Positions 35,781-47,740 of a DNA stretch of 64,000 nt are shown here, in pieces. The DNA comes from Populus alba. Lineage: Eukaryota; Streptophyta; Magnoliopsida; Malpighiales; Salicaceae. Position 1 is the stretch's first letter. Every line of letters starts with the position of its first letter. The translations under genes were made by a program, and so were the position numbers. The stretch covers positions 14,322,001 to 14,386,000 of the forward strand of contig NC_133295.1 in the NCBI RefSeq assembly GCF_005239225.2, written 5' to 3'. The notes beneath the pieces were generated by a model, which saw nothing but the letters and a program-made list of their open reading frames with translations, was not told where the DNA came from and did no database searches.

Positions 35781-38700
35781 CTAAACATTCTTTATGTTAA
35801 GCTCGAAAGAGTTGGAGTCAAGCCTCAGCCATAAAGCAATACTTTGGCGCACCATGGAGAAACAGATTTGATGGTTAGGGGCAGCGTCATTAAAAATAAC
35901 ATCATTTCGATGAAGCCAAAGATTCCAAACAACGCATGAGAAAAGAAGTTGTCATGAGAGATTTTGTTGCTTGCCTTTAACCATAGAAGACCATTGGTAG
36001 CACATATCATCAACAGATTTTGGAAAAACACTGCAAAAGCCCCGATTAGAAAGCAGTTTCATCCATATATTCCAAGAGAAGTGGCAGTGAATGAAGAGGT
36101 GACTTGAAGATTCCAAGCTTTTATTGCAGAAAGCACATCTTGACTCCTGAAGGGAGAGGTAGTCGCGTTGAAATAGGAAATCTCTTGTGGTTACTTTGTC
36201 TTGGACAAGGAGCCAAAGGAAAAGCTGCACTTTTGGTGGGGTTAGTTTTATCCAAACAGAAGATTGGAATGGTTTGGCTCCACCGTAGAGTAACTGGTCC
36301 ATCATTTTGGAGCAAGATTTTACACTGAAGAGGCCATCGTTGTTGAGGGTCCAGATTTTCTTATCCATCTTGTGGCAGAACATTGGCTTGGATTCCAGCA
36401 AGGATGATAAAAGTGATAGTTGTTCTTGTTCAAAATGAAAAAGAGGTTTGCGCCATTGTAGGGACCAGAGCCAGATTCCATTGCTCCATCTACCCATGTC
36501 AGCCACCAAAGCAGTTTTAGAGGAAGACAAAAGATATAGCCTTGGGAAGGCTGTTTTGAGAGGGTCGTCACCAATCCAATTGTCTATCCAAAAGGATGTT
36601 AAATTGCCATTCCCCACCATGAATTTGCAATGATTCGTGAAGACTTGGTGAGCGTCGGTTTGAACGATGGACATAATATCCTTCCATATCTTGGATGGTT
36701 GGTTGTAGAAAATTGGGATCCCATTCTCATAAGATGGATTGTACATTGAAGAGATAATCATTTTCCATAAGCTTGTACCTGGGGAAGAGAGTCTCCAAAT
36801 CCATTTTAGAAGCAGGGCTCTGTTTTTTGATATAAGGGAGCCTACACCGAGGCCTCCTTGTTTCTTATCGCGCATCACTATTCTCCATTGGATCTTGCAG
36901 AAAGATCTTTGCTTAGTACATCCACACCACAAGAAACGTCTTTGGATGGATGAAAGAAGCCTCCCTACCTCTTTTGGCATCTTGAATACAGACATAAAAT
37001 ATATAGGCAGGGAATTAAGGACACTTTTAATGAGACATAGACGACCAGCCATGCTAAGTAGTCTCCCCTTCCATAAATGAAGCCTTTTACGAAACTTCTC
37101 TATCACTGGCTTCCATGTGGAGATACGAGATGGATTGGCTCCTAATGGCATGCCAAGATATTTGCTTGGGAGGGAGTCTGATCTGCAGAAAATAGATGTA
37201 GCCAAGCGCAAGCACAAGTGATCATCGACATTGATACCAATAATGGAACTTTTATGGAAGTTTATATGAAGGCCTGAAGACAGAGCAAACCATCTTAAAA
37301 TTCTTTTGACTTGAACTAACTGATCAATATCTGCCGGGATGAATATTAATGTGTCATCTGCATATTGAAGATGGCTGACAAAAATTCCTGATGCAAATTG
37401 CAGCCCTTTGATAATATTCCCACTAGATGCCCTTTGAAAGAGTACAGAGAGGCCCTCAGCAGCTATGTCAAACAGAAAAGGAGAAATCGGATCTCTTTGA
37501 CGCAGCCCTCGCCGAACAGAGAATTCTTTTGAAGGAGATCCATTGATGAGAACCGAGAGTTTTGATGAAGAAAGACATTCATAAATCATGGTTCTCCATT
37601 TTCTGCCAAACCCCATATAACCCATGATATCATCTAGGTAATCCCAGGAGACTGAGTCGAAAGCTTTATGAAAATCAATCTTGAAAATCAAACCTGCCGC
37701 TTTTCGCTTTTTTAGATCATTCACCAGCTCATTTGCAATCATAAACCCATCTATAATGTTACGGTCTGCTATAAACGCTGATTGGTTAATGCTAATGATA
37801 TCTTGCATAACAGCTTTCAGTCTAGATGCAAGGATTTTAGCAATGATCTTATAAATACCATGAATCATGCTGATGGGCCGAAAATCTTTAAACTCAATGG
37901 GTTCGACTGTCTTGGAGAGGAGAGTTACGTAAGTTGTATTGATTCCTTTGGGAAGTCTTCCTGTTCTGAAGAAGCTTAAGACTATATCGAGAATGTCTTG
38001 AGCAATAAAATCCCATGCTAATCTGTAGAATTTGAAGTTGAAACCATCTGGTCCAAGACATTTTGACCCATCACAACCCCATACACCGCGCTTCACTTCT
38101 TCCATCGTGATTTCTTGCTCCAACCATTCAGAGGATTCTTTAGAGAGACATTTGAAACCCAAAGGATTTAACTGCGGCTTTTTACCAGAGGGGGAGTCAT
38201 ACAGCTCAGAGAAATAATCCACAGCAGCCTGCTTAATTCCCTGCTGAGAGTCAAAAGTGTTGCCATTATGGTGGATTTTAAGTATTGATGATTTAGCCTT
38301 CCTGAAATTGGCAATCATGTGAAAAAACTTGTTATTTCTGTCACCTAATTTGCACCACATCTGTCTTGATTTCTGCCTCCAAATAGATTCAATGTGATTG
38401 TTGCGAATCCAGCGGTCTTTCAACAAAAAGTCTAAATACTCCTGCTCTTGGTAGGTTAAACCTTCTTCTTCACATTTTTCCTCTAGTATGTTGATAGCTG
38501 AAAGGGTTCGTTGAAGGCCAGCTTCTTGATTTCCAAATACAAGCTTATTCCATTGCCTCAATTTGACTGCAATATGATTAAGCTTTTTGAGAAATTTAAA
38601 GCGGCCAGGGTGAAGGGAGCATGCATCATTCCAGAAGCTTTCAATAATGTGCTTGAAATTTGGGTATTGAGTCCAACAGTCCAAGAAACGAAAAGGACGC

Positions 38701-39455
38701 CATCCATGGTCTTGCAAGAAGCTACATAGAATTAGAGGGCAATGATCTGAGAACTCTCTTGGAAGTCGTCGAAGAGATAAACTGGGGAAGTGAAGATGGT
38801 AGGTTGAGCTTGCGAACATTCGATCTAGTTTGCTCTTGGACCTTCCTCTAAACCAGGTAAAATAACCTTCTGCTAAAGGGTATTCAGTGAGCTCACAAGA
38901 CTGCAGGAATCTGCTAAAAGAATTTGAGCCTGCAGGATGACAAATTCCATTGTTTCTATCTTTCTGAGAGAGTGTTTCATTAAAATCTCCTGCTATTATC
39001 CATGGAACTTCAAAAGCATGCTTCAGAAGAATGAGATCCTCCCAAAGTTTTTGTCTGTCCTGATAGTTACAAGGAGCATAAATGCCAATAACAAAGCAAT
39101 GAAAATCACTGTGAACATGTTTACCATATAAACCGATCCAACCATGACCATATTCAATATTAGAGACTTCAAAGTTAGTGTTTTTCCACATAGCAAGCAG
39201 ACCTCCTTTTGATCCTTGAGCATCATTACTAAACCAACTCACATGATTTTCATTCCAAATACGAGATACAAAACCAATGGAACAATTAGCTAGCTTAGTT
39301 TCCAGCATGAAACATATATCAATCTTATATTCTGCTATTAATTTCGTGATTCTTCTTCGTTTCCTCATCATGCCCAAGCCACAGGAATTCCAAGAAAGAA
39401 TATTCATGACAGAATTAAAAGGCCTATCTGCAGGGGATGAAAACTTACTATTCAT
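35781..39455 (-). pseudogene. LINE ORF2: endonuclease / reverse transcriptase, one nonsense codon
   Basis: ORF2 makes the nick-and-copy enzyme of target-primed reverse transcription. The ATG at 39453-39455 overlaps the ORF1 stop as ATGA. Domains: APE-type endonuclease from about residue 17 ('MNILSWNSCGLG', 'LETKL', 'IAGDFNE', Ser-Asp-His 236-238); reverse transcriptase with 'FKIDFHKAFDSV' near 590, 'RRGLRQRDPISPFLF' and YADD at about 698-701; zf-RVT with 'CAFCNKSLESSSHLFIHC' near 1107. The long open frame ends at a TGA (35952-35954), but the same frame goes on for 56 codons with the conserved 'WNLWLHRNDVIF' and ends at TAG 35781-35783. The TGA is therefore probably a point mutation removing the last 5 percent. 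There is no RNase H domain, unlike the relic at 6308. The catalytic motifs look intact. Confidence 0.9.
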
Positions 39456-41404
39456 TGTTGTTTCTGCCAATCTTCCTTCTCCTTTTCTAGCTGTCTTATG
39501 ATAAGACCAGAAAATTGTTCCAAGAGAGCTGAATTACCAAGACCCAAAGCTTCTCCTAAATGGATCATTTTATTGACTTCATTGTGGGACGATTCTGCTG
39601 CATATTCTTTCAGGTTACGGGTATTATTCACCCTGATGTAAGAGTCTATAGAAGATATGCTTGCTGAAGAGTGCAAGGAGAGGAGACTCCCAGTAAAGGA
39701 TATTTTCTTTAGTCTCGGTTGTTTGGCTGTTGGGGTCTGTTGTTGGTTAGATGTAAGAGGCAGGCTTTGGATTTTGAAGTGGGATTCTAAAGAATCATCA
39801 CTGCTAACAGGGGTATAAGGTTGTGGCAAGAAGGAGTCTTTTTTGAAAGCCATGCTTGGATGCTCTAGTGGGCTTGCTGAATTCACATCGTATAAGACAA
39901 GGCCCCACTCTAGTTGGAGTTGATTTTGGGAAAGCTTGTTGGTAGAGAAATAGTGGTGGGGAGTCCTAGGAGCAGCTATTTATGGAAAGAGATCTTCAAC
40001 AACGATATGTAGCCGTTCTGTGTTGTCAATGGCATTTATTGTGGCCACAAAGCTATGATCGTAGACCTCATGTGTCCCATGTGGGTTGTGCTTCCTTACC
40101 TCCATCGTGTGTCCCTTGTCATCAGATCCACAATTCTTATCAGTGATACCTAGCCTGCAAATGTTGTCATCTCCTGCCAAGTCAAAAGCCAGATCAGTGT
40201 ACACTTCATCATCTGAGTCACTGTCAACACTATCTCCCTGAAGTAATGTGGTTTGAAATTCTGCCATCGAGTATGAAATTCCTTTTGCCTCTGGATATCT
40301 TAAAAGGTCAATCTCATCCAGCTGTATGTGTACTAACTTGGAGTTTAGCATGAGAGCTATAGAGTCGTGGATCTCCGGCAAGTGAGTACCTATAAGGATT
40401 TTCACACTGTGAAGTTCAGAGATTTTTAGGCTGGTTTTGTCAAAACCTATCACCCGTCCATGGTTCATGAGAAGGTTTGAGATACATCTCAAACTCCAGC
40501 CAGAGATAGGCAAATGAGAGATAGAGATCCATGCTAGACGACTCTCTGTCACATCTTCTTCAGTCCACGGGTGAACTTCATCAAAGTAGAGCCTCCAGCA
40601 TTCCATACCTTTCTGCATGGCTTGTTGCATAGATTTCTCACCATCAAAGCTTATGATTGCCTGTGATCCCCCTAGGAAACGGAAAGCAGAGAAGCAAATG
40701 CCTAGCTGAATTAATCCATGTCTGATTTGTGCATAATCTACTCCCTGAGATATCTTGCCTATAAGACTATTTCTTAACCATAGAATTTCCTCATCTGTAG
40801 TGTTGAAAGAAATGAAGTTATGAGGACGTGGTGTGGCATTATCAGACACTTGATGCACTTGACTCCCTGATCTTACTGCCTCAAGATAGCTTCGGTTGTC
40901 TCTTACACGGATGGGGGCCTTGGCTTTGTTGTTGAGCTTGGGTATTTGTTTCTCGGTTCCCATTATTTTCTGTTTCGTCACTTCATCTTTTCTTCTGTGC
41001 TTAGCCACATTAACTCTCAGCTTGTAGGAATCAAACCATATGTCATTTAAGCATTCTAGCAGAGTTTTGTCTGACAGATTCGAGAGGATGGTGACGAAGC
41101 CAAAATGCTTTCCTGCTTGATTTGTTTTTCGAGAAACAAACAGCTTAATAACTTTCCCCTGTTTTCTGAAACAGTCTTTAAGCTTATGGTAATCGACCCA
41201 ACTTGGGAAGTTTTCAAAGTAACATTGTAGTTGAAAATCACGGTAGTTTGTTGAAGTCTGAGTGTTTAAGGTGATGGATGGTAGCTGAGGCTGGGGGTAA
41301 TATGGCTTGTATGGAAGGTCAAGTTCTTTTTTGTGTTTGTGAGAAGGAATTAAGTTTGTCTGGAACGGTGGCTGGGTTTTTTGAGAGAGAGCTTTCCCCT
41401 CCAT
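39452..41404 (-). pseudogene. LINE ORF1: RNA-binding protein, one nonsense codon
   Basis: ORF1 is the nucleic-acid-binding partner of the LINE particle. The ATG is at 41402-41404. An RNA-recognition motif spans about residues 61-135, with RNP2 'CYFENF' (61-66) and RNP1 'KHFGFVTI' (99-106). A DUF4283-like region covers about 205-330. The frame is open for 474 codons to a TAA (39980-39982), then continues in the same frame for 175 more codons to a TGA (39452-39454) that overlaps the ORF2 ATG. The continuation has a charged end ('LGEALGLGNSALLEQFSGLI') as I remember for plant LINE ORF1 proteins, so the full product was probably about 650 aa and the TAA is a later mutation. No CCHC zinc knuckle was seen. 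Confidence 0.85.
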
Positions 41405-41444
41405 GGCTGGGTTGAAAAGTTCTCTTTGTTGTTACTGTTATTGT

Positions 41445-41459
41445 AACAATTACGAACTT
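41445..41459. repeat. LINE target-site duplication, 5' side copy
   Basis: An exact copy of 35594-35608 (aacaattacgaactt), directly before the first base of the minus-strand LINE. Confidence 0.9.
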
Positions 41460-44275
41460 GATATCTAACCTAACAATAGATTGTAATGAATTATAAACTA
41501 GTAAGTCTCCTAGTAATTAAACAAAACAATCATGAAAAATAAACATCGAAGAAAATTTAATACTCAAAGCATGAATTGAACAATGAAAATAAATTAGATC
41601 TCGCAGTTTTTTTAATTCCTAGTCTTTTGTTTCCTTCTACCAAATCAAATTTAGTAATATATTACCATCATGAAGGAGAGAAAGAAAATGGAGAAGAGAA
41701 GAGAAAGAAAGAATGGAGAAAAGACGGGAGAGGTTTGATCTCTTTTTTCTTTATTTACATGTTTTTTTTTCTCTTTAGAAGCCTACAAAATCTTCTAAAA
41801 ATACTCTCAACATTATCTTCAATAATTAATAAGAAAAATAGAGTACTAATATAACAAGAAAAATGATGTCTTAAGCTGAAATTCATGCATCAAGTCTAAA
41901 AGTTTTCAAAAATAAATCACATCATACTAGATTTGTATGTCAAAGAATGTTCCAGCATATTAATAGTACAAGTGCGGTTTTATACCTTATTTGGATCTTT
42001 ATGCGGTCAGTATCTCAAAACTTAAAACATGAAAATTATAAAGGTGTTTCTTAGAGTTCCATAGCATTTTGAATCAAATGGAGTTTAGATGAAAGAATTG
42101 CACCTAGATTAAAAAATTATGTCGAAACTATTCATAATCACCCGATCAACTTTGTTTTGTCATTAACATCTCAATTTGCATCTTAAATCAAAATATAAAA
42201 ATAATGAATATATTTAGACATCAAATAAATATAAAATAGTGATGTTGATTCAAATTATTGATCAATTGGTACTCTAGATCCATTCAATAAATCAATATCT
42301 CGGTTACCATAAACAAAAACAAAACTATTGATCTCCAGCAAAATTACCAATTAAGTTAGAAAAAAAAAAAAAAAACTATGATGACATAAAACATTTTTGC
42401 ATGCAATTAATAATCTTAACTTTTGGATAAGAATAAGACTATCTCTTTATTTTTCTTGATAACTGAATTCACTGATGGCATTATTTTATATATTTCACAA
42501 TTGTATTGATATTCACATTAAAATATAATAGAATTTTGACCGTCCCCATGGCTACGCACAGGTTACCTACTAGTAGAACAACAATTGGTGATAATTTTTC
42601 CAGATTTCGCACAGCATTGCAATAAATAGGATCTTCAATTCCACGAGCAATAATTCCACATAGGAGTGGCATATGAGGAAACAAATGAATTTTCAATAAA
42701 ACATGCAAGAAATCAAATTCAATAAATTTCGCAGACAAAGAGGACTGGTGAGGGAGAGATACGGGGAAGGGGCTAAAAGATGAGAAAAGTTTGGGCAAGC
42801 TGACACTGTTCCTGTTCGTGGAGTACGTGTCAGCACTTGATTGATCGAGTACGACTGCATGCCAGCTCTCAACGCCGGCTTGCATGCCTTTGCCAGCATG
42901 CTCTCTTTCCGTTCTTTATCGTGCGTGTATAGTCACGAATCTGCTGAAAGTAAATTAACGAAGATCCTTCTCTCTTTCTCTTCCTGCTAAAAAAAAACCC
43001 TACTCTCGTGTGTTTACTGTTTGGGAGGGAGCTAGGGAGAGAGGGAAGCAGCAGAATTTAAGGATTGCAACTTTAAAGCATTGCCTGCCTTATTTAGGTA
43101 AGTAGCAGAGTCCATTGTCAAGCCAAAAAGAAAAAAGAAAAAAATTCCTTTAAGATATAGAAAATGGTATCCATCTGAATTGTTAATTTCAGGCAGAATT
43201 TGATATCTAGGGTTCTAGACTACATGAAGATCCTCGATCTATAAGAAAAGTCTCCTCGTGAATCTATAAATATATATATATACAATCAAATGTGATAACC
43301 TACTTAATTAAAACTAAATCGACAAGTTACTTACTCTAAGTGCTCAAAAAATCATAAAAAAGTGGTCAAAAGCTGGCTTGAAAATATGGTGACTGTTAAC
43401 ATAAAATAGAGCTTGAAAATATGAATAGTAAAGCTCCTGATTTTTTTTCTAGTTTCAAACTTTTTTTCCTTTTAATTATATCCTTCAATTTTTTAATTAG
43501 ATGGAATTAGTATAGCAATTGTGGTAAAATTATCAAATTAAAATAAATAGAAATAATAAATTGCGAAACACGAAGAAAAGATTATTTTGGTCCAAATTTT
43601 TTTTTTTTTTAATTTTACAGTCCCTAAGTTAATTAGAGAGAAAGAGGAGAAAATCATCAGAAAACAATTAAAGAGAGAGATAGAGAAAAATGGTCAGGTT
43701 TAGTGTTGATGATTCCCATTTAACAATGAAAGTTTGATGGTGGCGGGTTTTCCCTCTAAATATTTTTTAAAAGAATATCAAGTTCTATTTTGATTATTTT
43801 TGTTCGATTGATTTTAGTTTTTTTGGGTGATTTTTAGAGTTTTGAGGTTAGTGGTTTGTATAAAGAGGTTTTCATGGTATTTATTAAGTTTTTTTTTTTG
43901 TGAAAATAGGTTGAAAAATAATTTTTTAACTCGAAAAACCTCACCCATGTTTTTTTAGCCACCACGGTGATACTTGGATTATAAGTTGGGTAGTTGTAAG
44001 TGACAAGTTGTCTATCCTAGCACAAGATGCACCATCTATTTTTTTTATTTTTTAATAAGAGGTAGATAAGATGTCATTCTGTCTCTTATAAAAGATAAAA
44101 AAATATGGCATAGATACACGAAACTAAGCTAGGCTCACACATATGAATGAGCTTTTTAAAACATTGATATGTTGGGTCATTCAAGTTTGGTCTGGCTCTT
44201 TTTTTAACTTTCAATATTAAGATTTTGATTAAAAAAAGATTTATTGGTTTTTTTTTTATTATTTTTTAATATAAT
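41460..44275. other. Intergenic DNA, no gene supported
   Basis: Mostly AT-rich. About 42720-43130 is less AT-rich, with 'gagggagctagggagagaggg' and a possible donor 'atttaggtaagtag' near 43093, which resembles the 5' untranslated part of a transcript. No coding exon could be attached. A 134-codon minus frame at 42481-42885 has no recognisable motif. Confidence 0.4.
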
Positions 44276-44278
44276 ATT

Positions 44279-44401
44279 GGTGTTTTTCATAGGAGTTTAG
44301 AAAAAAAAAAGAGAGAGAGAGAAAATAAGAAATTCTGGTAAGTTGGGAAGAACCTTTCTTGTTTTGTTTTTATTTTGTTCTCAACTCCTATGAAAAACAC
44401 C
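44279..44401. repeat. Small perfect inverted repeat, 19-bp arms
   Basis: ggtgtttttcataggagtt (44279-44297) is the exact complement of aactcctatgaaaaacacc (44383-44401), with an 85-bp purine-rich loop. It could be the ends of a small transposon or a chance fold. No flanking duplication was found. Confidence 0.8.
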
Positions 44402-44804
44402 GTAGGGGGTATCTCCTTAAAGAATCTGAAACTTTAAGACATTTAGAAGAATTTAGAAATTATGCATCTTAACCATTAGAAGAATTAAAACTACTTTTGA
44501 AGTGAAAATAGTAACGAAGGAGGTGCAAAGAATTTGCAAGGATGTTGGGATAAAAAACGAATATGGAAGAAATCAAAATCGAAGACTGATTTGTATATTT
44601 TTAAAGCAAGGACTTTAATGAATTTATTAAAAAAAATTAGTGACTTAAAAGAAAAGTAACAAACGGCATACTTGAGAAGTGTGCATAATCAAGAAAGTGA
44701 GCAATCAACTTTTTTTAGAAATGAAGGACTCAAATAAGATTGAAGACAGGACCCTAAATGGAAAATGCAAATTAAAAATAGCAAAATGGTGAAAACCCCG
44801 CTTT

Positions 44805-45110
44805 ATAGTTTTAAAATCTGGTCAGGGAGGTTAACTCAGGACCTGGCTGTCCTGTGGTTGGAATAAAACAAGGTTGAAGAAAAAATAAAAAAAAAAAAAT
44901 CTAATATGGCCCAGTTAACCCGACAATACCCGATTAACAACCCAAGTGCAACCCATTAATTTTTATTTTTTATTTTACTAAAACAACATTGTTTTGATTA
45001 AAAAAAATTGACCCAGATGACCTGATGATCCGGTCAAAACCCGGAACTCGGGCCTTGAACTAGGCCTATCACCAAACCAAGTCTGAAAACTATGCCCGGC
45101 TTAAACATGT
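44805..45110. repeat. 'gttttaaaa...ctatg' dispersed repeat, copy 1
   Basis: Starts 'agttttaaaatctggtcagg' and ends 'aagtctgaaaactatg'. In between it has 'taacccgacaatacccg', 'aaaacaacattgttttgatt' and 'gatccggtcaaaacccgg'. Similar copies, more diverged, lie at about 45830-46085, 47540-47740, 48510-48740 and 58770-59015. No protein is encoded. I recall this as a frequent unclassified repeat in poplar-like genomes. Confidence 0.6.
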
Positions 45111-45829
45111 TAGATGGAGTTTGAGCAGGAAAAGTTACATTTTTATATTCTGGGAAAAAAAAACATTGGGTAAACTATATTTTTGCCTTTACACATTCAA
45201 TGTTCTACCTCTCCTTCTATAAACTTCTAATGTTACCGCTACGATTGCTAAGAACTTTCGATTCTGCCCTTTACTACTAAACAATTTGAAAATACTCACT
45301 TTTTTTTCATGTTTTCATACTTCTCTCATTTTTTTTCCTCTCAATCCCTTTCATATATTATAATATCTCATAAGAACACTTAGAAACTAAATAGGTCCAA
45401 AAACTTGGATCAATAAAAAGGCTATTTAATAGCTAGGGGTAGTAATGAAAACTTTCGAAACTAGAATGGTAATATTAAAATATGTAAATATGTTTACATT
45501 TAAAGGGAGAAGTGGAACATTGATGAGCTACAGGTGCACGGTTTAAGTTTACACAAGAAGATTTTAGTAGCTATCAAGAAAGAATATACTTGGATAGCGA
45601 AGATATAAACATGTTTAGCTAAAAGAATAGAGATATAAAATAAATTTATTTTATAAATAATTTTGAAGTAAATTTTATATAAAAAAAGTACATGAAAAAC
45701 ATGTATGTTTTTGAATAAAAAATTAATTATTTTTATCTCTAAAATATAATTGTAAAAAACTCTTAAATTCAAGTTGTTCAACTAAGTCCTGTAAAAATAA
45801 AAATAATTATTATTATAATTTTAAAATTC

Positions 45830-46085
45830 AACCTAGAGATTGACTCAGAGCAAGACCTAGGTTACATGTTAGGAGTGTCAACTCGGGTTAAATTTAATTC
45901 TTTTTAAAAGATTAAAACAATGTTGTTTTGGCCAAAAAGATATTTTTTTAAAAAAATGTTGACAGGTTTTTACCTAAGTTTTTTGACCTGGTTTTTTTAT
46001 CGGGTTAAACCAAATCATTCCCTTCTTTATTCTTTCTTAAACCAGAATCGATCTAGACCTTGAGTCAACCGGGTTCCATGTCTAA
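45830..46085. repeat. 'gttttaaaa...ctatg' dispersed repeat, copy 2
   Basis: Carries 'caactcgggttaa', 'aaacaatgttgttttggcc', 'gacctggttttt' and 'tagaccttgagtcaaccgggtt'. Same family as copy 1, more diverged. Confidence 0.5.
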
Positions 46086-46512
46086 AATTTATAATTAAAG
46101 TTATTATACTATTATTAATTTCAACACTTTATATAAATTAAAATTTTAAAAAATAATATCTAATTTATTTTTTTAATATATAAATTTAACAATAATATAT
46201 ATTAATGACAAAATAGATTTTTTGATATTTTATCATGTCTTGCTTATCATTAACCAAGCAAGATACAAAGATAATTATTATATTTTTATACATTATTATC
46301 AAATACAATTCTATTTTCTTCTCTTGTTTTCTATCCTTGTTATCTTTATTATTATTTTTTATCTTAAAACAATAACTAACACTACCAGCATAATTTATTA
46401 ATTGCATTTGCCTGTTAATTCACAACTATTATACTTGTACTTCGTAAATTTGAGGATTCTGATAAAAGATTTTTAATATAAGCAAGGAAAATTTTCATAG
46501 AATTAAATAATG

Positions 46513-46530
46513 ATCTCTCTCTCTCTCTCT
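46513..46530. repeat. (TC)9 microsatellite
   Basis: Simple TC run. 46086-46512 holds AT-rich DNA without a gene. Confidence 0.9.
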
Positions 46531-46589
46531 ATAAGAGGTAGAGTCACCGAATCATATTCTCCTTCGGTGCTGCTTTGCTTGAAAACTAT

Positions 46590-46785
46590 GGACAAAGTTC
46601 CTTTGATGGCGGGAGTCTTTTGGAGCGTTCCAAAAACTATGGATCAGTTACGGGTCCAATGGCCAACATTGACAGATGGCGTATTCTAGAGAAATAGCAT
46701 GGAACCTCCTTTCATTTGTCGTTGCTTGGAGTGTTTGGTTAAGCAAGAATCAATTAATCTTTAACCATATACTAACGGACTAAGA
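46590..46785 (+). pseudogene. Short LINE ORF2 scrap
   Basis: At 46695-46784 the + strand reads 'IAWNLLSFVVAWSVWLSKN' then 'QLIFN', matching the conserved 'W.IWL.RN..IF' stretch after the zf-RVT region of plant LINEs. Compare 'WNLWLHRNDVIF' in the LINE at 35781. Only about 200 bp is recognisable. Confidence 0.55.
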
Positions 46786-47029
46786 ATCTTGCTCTTCTTT
46801 AATTATTAATTTCTTTTAAAAAAAATATTATTTGATATATTTCTGAACAAAAAGTATTTTAAACTATTACCAATACTATATTTTTAAAAATACCTAAATA
46901 AATATGGATGAGATTCACAAATAATTAATACAATGCTAAGCTTCTTAATTAGACAAATGACTCGCTACTCTAATTTTCTACTTTTCCTTCTCTAAAACTA
47001 TTATTTTACTTTGAAGTTCTCTTGTTTTT

Positions 47030-47190
47030 TTGTTAGGGTATATTTGAGATTCTTGTAGTAATTATGGTTTAAAGTATTTTTTATTTAAAAATATATTAAA
47101 ATAATAATTTTTTTAAAAAAATAATTTTTAAGATCAACACAGCAAAACAATCTAAAATCATAAAAAAAATTTTAAAAATAAGGGAATGTG
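47030..47190. repeat. A/T-rich short dispersed element
   Basis: Contains 'ggtttaaagtattttttatttaaaaatatattaaaataataattttttt' style sequence followed by 'atcaacacagcaaaacaatctaaaa'. Same family as near 34870 and 49030. 47191-47530 holds T-rich DNA, no gene. Confidence 0.5.
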
Positions 47191-47539
47191 GTTTGCACCA
47201 TATTCTCAAACAGATTACTTAATTTTTTTTTAAAATCACAATTATCTTGAATATTGGATAAATATTTGTTTCTAATCATTAATTTTTTTTTTCTAACAAC
47301 ATAGACTTTTTTTTGGTAAAAAAAATTTTCCTCTAACGAGGTTTCTGTTTTATCATTTACTTTTTTTTTCTTTGTTTTTTTTTTTATCAAATCATGTGTT
47401 TTCATGCTATATGTTTTTAGATTGTTATCTCCTGATCAAATTAATAGAAAAACCTTTTTTTTTTTAATCTTAAAATAGTTTGGGATACTTGAATAAAAAT
47501 AAATTAATTTATGCAGTGTAATTTTGGATGATTTAGTTA

Positions 47540-47740
47540 TAGTTTTAAAATCTGATCATGTCGGGCTGGCCGATCCAAAATCTGGCCGGATTGAAGAAAA
47601 AACAAGAAAAGAAAAAACTCAGTATGATCCCTTAGTTTTTTTTTTCTTACTAAAATTATATTATTTTAATTTAAAAAAAAATTAAACTAGTAATCCGAGT
47701 TTTGAACCAGACTAGTTATTAGATGAGGGTTAAAAACTAT
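47540..47740. repeat. 'gttttaaaa...ctatg' dispersed repeat, copy 3
   Basis: Begins 'agttttaaaatctgatcatg' and ends 'ggttaaaaactatgg', with 'ggctggccgatccaaaatctggcc' inside. 47741-49030 holds no gene that I can support; 47970-48130 is less AT-rich and T-C-rich, as in a 5' leader, but no exon follows. Confidence 0.5.

Larger units (their letters stand above)
35609..41444 (-). mobile_element. Nearly full-length LINE (L1-like) retrotransposon
   Basis: A 5.8-kb element on the minus strand bounded by a perfect 15-bp target duplication. It has a 5' leader of only about 40 nt, ORF1 (41404 to 39452, broken once), ORF2 (39455 to 35781, broken once), a 3' region of about 165 nt and a short poly-A (T-run at 35607-35616). 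ORF1 carries an RNA-recognition motif and a DUF4283-like region. ORF2 carries endonuclease, reverse transcriptase and zf-RVT. The perfect duplication and long open frames suggest a fairly recent insertion. The very short leader means that slight 5' truncation cannot be excluded. The scraps at 55611 and 46590 look like members of related families. Confidence 0.95.

Noticed and set aside
36104..39501. Numerous plus-strand frames of 60-113 codons across 36-39.5 kb
   Set aside because: All are antisense shadows of LINE ORF2.
42720..43130. Possible microRNA precursor or non-coding transcript start
   Set aside because: The region looks like a 5' leader, and 'gcatgccagc' / 'gccggcttgcatgc' partly pair, but I found no known mature microRNA sequence or long stem.
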